Below, one piece after another: positions 58,304 through 64,000 of a DNA stretch of 64,000 bases (positions within the stretch are counted from its first letter, which is position 1; the number at the start of each line of letters is the position of its first letter). Under the pieces are notes generated by a model. It was given only the letters and a program-made list of their open reading frames with translations. It searched no databases and was not told where the DNA came from. The stretch comes from Kwoniella bestiolae CBS 10118 (taxonomy: Eukaryota; Basidiomycota; Tremellomycetes; Tremellales; Cryptococcaceae). The stretch covers positions 1,240,001 through 1,304,000 of the forward strand of contig NC_089241.1 of the NCBI RefSeq assembly GCF_000512585.2, written 5' to 3'. Both the position numbers and the translations under genes were made by a program.

Positions 58304-59213
58304 GCTTGTGAGATGGTGATGGATCGTCGTATGTCCTGGTGAATACTCATTTGAGACCACTTCATTGTGGCCAGATATACCCACCATGCTTAAATATCGT
58401 TCCATCCCCATTGCGGCGTTCACTCCTGTCCCCATCGCAACGCCGACAGATCTGCAACCCTTTCATTCACACAGTCACGATGGTTCAGCTTGCAGGTACA
58501 AAGGACCCCCGTCATGCTTCTTCGACTCAGCAAGCTTACGTCGCGTACCCCTACAGCACCGAATGAAAGGTCCCCCGAGTCCAAAATGTATCATGCCAAA
58601 AGCAGTGCCATCGCGAAGCTCGGACTTTGCAACATGGTAACAAGCTGTTCCGCGGGAGAGCGCATTTTCTTCACATTTGGACCCCCAAGTCCAGGAAGCA
58701 TGTTCGTCAATTACAGAGTTTGTATACTCACCTCATCCCAATCATAAAACGGTGAGGCCGTATCCACAGCTAGAACGGCTTTCATTCGTCTTTCGTGGTC
58801 ATTGTGTCACGATAAGAAAGGTCTCCGCCACTTTGGTAGGTATACCGGTCAAATTAATCCTTCGTCCCCCTCGGTATGAGATCGAAGGTCTTACCTGCGG
58901 TATCTCATTCTTAGGCCAATTGTATCGGCCGATACTGTGTGCCCCATCGGGCCGTCTTAATATATCAGAACGGAAAAGCTTAAGTGACTATACGGTCTAT
59001 TCGGCATGACATCTCACCATGGTATAGGCTAGATAACAATGTCTGATACAACCCTTCCAAGCGGACAATCTATCTCAGCTAGACCGCTTGCGCAAATCGC
59101 ATCTCGAACCTGATCCCAAGTCTATTTAGAAATCCCATTTATCACCATTGCTAAGGGAATGGCCAAACATCAGCGCGGCTCTGAGCAAGCCCTTGTCGGA
59201 AAAAAACCACGTA
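58304..59213. other. intergenic: family B copy 2 upstream and dehydrogenase 3' side
   Basis: Several overlapping plus-strand frames (58339-58747, 58677-59009) have no family resemblance. No supported gene. Confidence 0.35.
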
Positions 59214-60172
59214 CTAATTCCACATATATCCACCTCGAGTCTCCCTATCCGACTTTTCAATCAGGTCGACCATGAGGGCTGTGTCAAAGTAGGTGTCAAT
59301 CTCAACTATCCCCAACCAGGCGCATCTCACGAGGACCTACGAATGGTGACAGACAACTTCTCGGGAGGTTCGGCAAGACCCGCTGCGGTGGCTCCTGCCT
59401 TACCCATGTCCGTGTCGACCCACCCCGGGGAGATCATGTAGGCTGTCAATTTGGGTTCTTCAAAGTGGATCTGTCGTGTCTGTGTGTGAGTCGACGTTAG
59501 CGTTTGATCGTGCCGCTGCCAGATGCATTGAACTTGGTCCTCATCGCCACCTTAAAGTCAAGTCAAGATGCCGCACACTCACAATAAAGTTGATGGCCGC
59601 TTTAGAAGCCCCATAAGCCCCAGTGTTGGGCATGTGCTCAATCCCATTTTGACTGATCCCCGTCGAGATCTCCACAAACTTGCTCCCCTCCTTCCTCATG
59701 AGCAGAGGGTAGAAAGCTTGGAAGAGCAACAACGGCGCTCTAGCGTTGACCTGGTGGTGCTCGTCGTACGTGGAGATACTCATCTCTCGAACGGGTTTGG
59801 GATCCTTGCCTATACCAGCGTTGGCCACTACCTATGAGCAATATCGTTAGCTAGTGACTTTTTCCGCGAGACACTCACGATGTCCAGACTGTCTATATTC
59901 TTCTTCCTTAGCTCCTCAACAGCTTTCAAGGGATAATCGTCCTCCTTGGCATCAATCTTGACTACAGCGGTGAGGCCGTCGATCGAAGGTGCTTTCGTCA
60001 AGTCTCTCACCGCGGCAATGACTTTATACCCTTTATTAACGAACGTTTTGGTGAGTTCGTAGCCAATCCTATCAGTGCGAGCCATCAGCGTCTGGCGGGG
60101 CATGTGAATGACCATGGCCACTCACCCTCGATTGGCACCGGTGATTAAGATGGTCTTCGGTTCGTCGGACAT
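59214..60172 (-). CDS. short-chain dehydrogenase/reductase (ketoreductase-like)
   Basis: An NAD(P)H-dependent oxidoreductase of the classical SDR family. Five exons can be traced. ATG 60172 opens 'MSDEPKTILITGANRG' then 'IGYELTKTFVNKGYKVIAAV', the T-G-x-x-x-G-I-G cofactor motif split by an intron after the Arg-Gly. 'VANAGIG' is the N-A-G motif. 'GAYGASKAAINFIV' gives the catalytic Tyr-x3-Lys. 'LTAYMISPGWVDTDMG' is the P-G loop, and the last exon reads 'LMVDLIEKSDRETRGGYMWN' with TAG at 59214-59216. The last two exons have plain SDR C-terminal character, although no single long frame covers them. The plan resembles the fungal aflatoxin-type ketoreductase/carbonyl reductase group; the substrate is unknown. 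Confidence 0.82.
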
Positions 60173-60547
60173 TCTGCGAATCTGATAAAGCGGTATGTAC
60201 TGATACTCTATGCTACACTTACACTTGATAGGGGACTTCTGAATCTCACCATGAATACATACATGCACGCTATCTATACTCAACTGACAGATCGGTCAAA
60301 GGAGCCACAAACCGAGGCCGAAGGGCATTGGCTTACCAATACTCCTTATATGCTGAATAAGCCAATCTCATTGTTGATTCGGCATTTCTTCTACGTTGGT
60401 CAGATTCAAAGTCAATATTCAGCTGTTCCTGACTGCGATGGTCATTCGACTCCAAATCAGCGCAGCACAGATTGCCGGCCGCAAGCAATAAGATTGTTCA
60501 TGTCGCGCTCTACAAATATACGCAAAAACTCTGTTCCCCTCCATGAA
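60173..60547. other. intergenic
   Basis: Lies between the SDR start (-) and the transporter stop (-). Nothing coding supported. Confidence 0.35.
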
Positions 60548-62523
60548 TCAAGCAGGCAATGCAATCCTTCCTTGGGAATCTGGTTTAGGCATTCTGACGA
60601 ACAGAAGCAGGATGAACGCGAGCATAGCGATGGCCTATCTGTGATGTCAGCACGGTCAGACAAACGCCACGATCTCAAACTCACTCCGTTAGCCAAAAAA
60701 ACCAAAGTGGGTTTGCCCTGTTCACTCAGTGCTGCGAAGATCGTCCCAAACAGAGAGATCGTCGATACTTGAGCTATCCCACACAGCAAACCATCAGTCA
60801 TGATCACCCCTCGCGACTTTGCAACTCACCAATCTTCTCAATCAGCGCAATAGCGCCCAGCGCATCCGCCCTCTGATCATCCTCTACGAAATCCAACGTC
60901 ACCCCTTTACATGCCGATCCAGTCGCACTCGCAAACGGTAAAACCCCAGCGGCGAGATACAGATGCCACCCTCTTGTAGACAACGTGGTCAAGCCTGTGA
61001 GTAAACCATCGATGAAGATGGACCATCTCAGGAAATACAGGTCGAACGTCGAACCATGCTGTACATCCGTGGGTTGTCTCGCTTGGTCTTCCCTTGGGGC
61101 ACCCATATCATCTGGTTCTTCGGCTTCTAAAGGAGTTTCGGGGTGTTCCAGTTGGGATGGTCCCGTCGGTACGTCCGTTCGGTGAGAGATAAGACGCCGG
61201 CCGTGGGTGATGATTCGGGGGAAACAGATGGACAGGAAGAATGCTTTGACGAGGAGGTTCCCGGACTGCACGTGAAAGTTAACGTTGTCATGAGACCATG
61301 ACCGAACCTGACCCACTCACCAGCATCATACCGCTTTCACTGGGTGTGAACCCAAACGCGTCCGTCCCGACGAGCTGCAAGGCGACATGCACATATCCTG
61401 TGGCTAACACACTGACAAAAGCTCCCGCACCGAGCAATAGCAAGTTATAGTCTCTTTTAACCTTTCCGTTCACACTTTCGACCTTCTTCGGAATGAATAT
61501 CTTCAATGGAGCAAAGAACGACTGCTTCTTCTTCTCTTTTGGCACCTCGGAAGTGTTCGTTCCCTTTGAGCGATTATCCGGAGGGAGGTACGGCAAGAAC
61601 AACGACCCGAATATCGTGCAGAAGCATAGTAATCCGAATGCACATTGGAACGGAGCGAGTATACCGTAGAAGCTGAATGCGAGGCCGCCGACTGGAGTGA
61701 AGAGGTATTAACAGTCTGTGCTTGTCAGTGCTGAAACGCGAAGAACCACCCACGGGTATATCCAAGACTACTCCCCAACATGATCACACCCGTCAAAACA
61801 CCGAACATCTTGGTTCTCTCTTCAGAAGGGACCAACAACGACACGAATACATTACTGGCGATTTGGTATCCCCCCGCCGAGCCCAGCACGTTGAAAACTT
61901 GAGTCGACTGGATGATCAATATACCCGCTTTGCCCCCCGTCTTCAGCGCGTACATCTGACAGAGATTTCTCAAGGCCGCCCAGAATGTCTGCTGGAACAT
62001 TGTTGCTTTGACGCCGAAGTGGTTGATGAACCATCCCGAGATGAAGAGGTTTGCGATGGCTACGTAAAGCACATAGTGTCAGCGGTGTTGGATTGACAAA
62101 GAGTGATGCTGATCACAGGTACATGAGTTCCGACAAATCGCTGAGGACAAACCCACTCGAAGTAGTAGTTGTAGTACTCATAATAGCAATCTCCCTCGCA
62201 CTCCTGCCCTCCACCGCCGGTACACTACATCGATCGCCTGACCCGCTCCAATCATGCGTCTTGTAGTACTCGTCGCAGGTCATCACCCTAAACGCGTAGA
62301 TAAGGGATGTCTGAGTGAACGCGAAAGTCATGGACAACAACAGCGAGGTGAAGAAGACCCTTCGGACAGGTGGGAAGAGATTCCATCGGTTCCTTGTATG
62401 TGAAGATTTGGGATCATGGTGAAGTAGAGTAGTCGTCTCGTTGGGGGGTATCGGATCCGGCTTGAGAGTCGATGTTGAGGAAGACGGCGTTGAAGGGCTC
62501 GTATACGATTTTGGTCCTGACAT
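60548..62523 (-). CDS. major facilitator superfamily transporter
   Basis: A membrane transporter with about twelve predicted helices spread over about eight exons. The N-terminus (ATG 62523) is Ser/Thr/Pro-rich and cytosolic. Helix 1 is 'VFFTSLLLSMTFAFTQTSLI', followed by a loop with 'CDEYYKTHDWSGSGDRC'. Later exons give 'IANLFISGWFINHFGVKATM', 'FGVLTGVIMLGSSLGY', 'FQCAFGLLCFCTIFGSLF', a charged central loop (Lys-rich, 'KEKKKQSFF'), 'YNLLLLGAGAFVSVLATGYV', 'WHLYLAAGVLPFASATGSAC', 'STISLFGTIFAALSEQGKP' and 'AIAMLAFILLLFVRMPKP'. TGA at 60548-60550. The 6+6 layout with a long middle loop fits MFS. The usual D-R-x-G-R signature between helices 2 and 3 is not obvious ('INHFGVK' instead), so the substrate class is open. 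Confidence 0.82.
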
Positions 62524-63020
62524 TGTTATTGTTACGTCCTTTATACGAACAGCTTAATATACAAAGGCTACCAACGATACTTCACCTCATAGATGAAGGC
62601 GATACAAATAAGAGAGAGATAAGGACATGGCCATGTTGATTATGTATCGACTGTTTGTGATTGCGTGGGATCGTGTGCTCAAGAGATACTTTGATAAAAT
62701 CGCCTAAATCTCCAATCGCTATCTCTTTCATCGGTCAAAACCGACAACCAAACAGCGGAATTCACCGAAAACCAAACGGACCTTAAGCTTGGTTCAGTTT
62801 CATCCCACGAGGTAAGCACATGGTGGAAATATCGGTGTTTTTGATTTCCTCGACAATTTGGCTGAATCGGGATCAGAATGCTACGATGATATTTTCATGA
62901 CGTACAACGAAATGGAGGTATGGTATGCAGAATGGAATACTATGGAGTCAAGACTACAGTTCAAGCAAATTCCTTTGTTGATTTATACCATACATATAAC
63001 CCACAAATCACCCAGCAAAG
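62524..63020. other. divergent promoter region (transporter / PA2G4-like gene)
   Basis: No gene seen. The stretch separates two divergent start codons. Confidence 0.4.
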
Positions 63021-64000
63021 ATGTCAGCCGAAGCTCAAGTAGATTTGAAAAAGACTGTACCAGTAGAAGAGGAGAAGAAGGTCGAGGAGAAGGGTTTGAA
63101 CAATGATACGTGGGTTGAGTGCACCGAGGACCGAATAGTGAAATGCTGCGAAGGATACGGACTGACTGATTTGTTCATGCTTGTGCTTGGATGTAATTAG
63201 CCTCACCAAATACACCACCGCCGGACAAGCTTTAGGAGAGGTTTTGAAGAAGTTTGTACCTTCCATCACTGCCGGAAAGAAAGTTTTGGACCTTTGTGTC
63301 GAGTGAGTCTGATGCTCGAGAAGGAGGTCGTGCGACAGAACTGATCCCCGAATAGAGGTGACAAGCTTGTTAACGATACCGTCGCTCCTCTCTGGAACAA
63401 GGCTAAGAACGGTGTCAAGGTTGGTAAAGGTGAGTTTGAGGGTTACGAGAGCAAGTAAAGGTCATGGAGCAAGAAAGGAATGTTGAGGATGAGGCAGCGA
63501 TTCGTTGTCTTTCCGTCGGACTCAAAGGGTCGCAGATTCACTGATCGAACTCGAACTTATACTGACCCTTTCTCCCCCCTCCCCCAGGCTCCGCCTTCCC
63601 CACTTCCATCTCCGTCAACAACGTCGTCTCCCACGTCTCCCCGCTCCCCTCCGACCCCGAGATCGTCCTGAAAGACGGCGACGTAGTCAAGATCATGCTC
63701 GGTATCCAACTAGACGGATACGCCGTTACCCACGCCGAGACCGTCGTCCTCTCATCCAAGGCCGAGGCCTTCTCAGCGGACGTCGTGAAAGCCGCTTACG
63801 ATGCCGCCCAAGCCGCCATGCGAACGATCAAAGTTGGAAACAAGAACTGGGACGTCACCGAGGTGGTAGAGAAGGTCGCGAAGGATTACGAGTGTTCCGG
63901 TGTCGAGGGCATGTTGTCTTGTCAACACGAGAAGAATGTCACGGACGGTAAGAAGCGGATCTTGCTCAACCCCTCGCCGGATCTCAAGAGGGACCACGAG
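63021..64000 (+). CDS. PA2G4/EBP1 (Cdb4)-like protein, cut by window edge
   Basis: A methionine-aminopeptidase fold protein without peptidase activity, linked in other eukaryotes to ribosome biogenesis and growth control. ATG 63021 gives a Lys/Glu-rich start 'MSAEAQVDLKKTVPVEEE'. After introns come 'SLTKYTTAGQALGEVLKKFV' and 'AGKKVLDLCVEGDKLVND'. The best block, 'GSAFPTSISVNNVVSHVSPL', corresponds to 'GIAFPTSISVNN' of human PA2G4. It continues 'DGDVVKIMLGIQLDGYAV', 'VEGMLSCQHEKNVTDGKK', and reaches the window end at 'LKRDHE'. The metal-binding D-x-x-D of true aminopeptidases is not kept ('DGDVVKIMLG'), as expected for this branch. Four exons are visible; the C-terminal half is missing. Confidence 0.9.

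Overview
The window looks like nuclear DNA of a basidiomycete yeast, most likely a tremellomycete of the Cryptococcus/Kwoniella kind. Genes lie close together on both strands. Most are cut by several short GT-AG introns of about 50-90 bases, 5' leaders are pyrimidine-rich, and the recognisable proteins are fungal housekeeping types. The genus is an inference; the intron-rich fungal character can be read directly.

Layout. 0.6-2.6 kb (-): glycerophosphodiester phosphodiesterase. 3.2-5.7 (-): mitochondrial DEAD-box helicase. 6.3-8.5 (-): SNG1/DUF3533 membrane protein. 9.5-12.7 (-): glycogen synthase. 13.9-15.0 (-): small membrane protein. 15.5-16.9 (+): ERG26. 18.1-22.9 (+): a tandem array of related orphan genes ('family A') with one decayed copy. 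23.4-24.5 (+): multi-pass membrane protein, possibly TRIC-like. 24.6-25.4 (-): AlkB-like dioxygenase. 25.6-27.1 (+): nucleoside diphosphate kinase with a mitochondrial-type leader. 27.4-29.0 (-): large single-exon F-box-like protein. 29.6-33.7 (-): ITC1/Acf1-type chromatin-remodelling subunit. 35.1-36.7 (+): triple-KH RNA-binding protein. 37.2-38.8 (+): second F-box-like protein. 39.7-43.1: accessory stretch with a small Cys-rich gene ('family B') and an orphan gene. 43.3-44.7 (+): zinc alcohol dehydrogenase. 45.0-46.5 (-): ATG5. 46.9-48.2 (+): EEF1A-KMT4/METTL13-like methyltransferase. 48.5-49.6 (-): membrane-anchored protein ending in an Atg8-interaction-like motif. 49.9-51.0 (+): orphan. 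51.3-52.2 (+): Cys-cluster protein with an in-frame stop near its end. 52.5-53.3 (-): pseudogene. 54.9-57.6 (+): large repeat-helical protein. 57.8-58.3 (-): second family B gene. 59.2-60.2 (-): short-chain dehydrogenase. 60.5-62.5 (-): MFS transporter. 63.0-end (+): PA2G4/EBP1-like protein, cut by the window edge.

The conserved genes are unrelated housekeeping functions (lipid, glycogen, sterol, nucleotide, chromatin, RNA and autophagy biology) with no operon logic. The novelty sits between them. It comprises the intronless, co-oriented family A array at 18-23 kb, the two dispersed family B genes that share an intron position, a possible autophagy adaptor next to ATG5, and a gene with a premature-looking stop. 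Exon borders were read by eye from splice signals and reading frames. Unless stated, treat internal boundaries as approximate.
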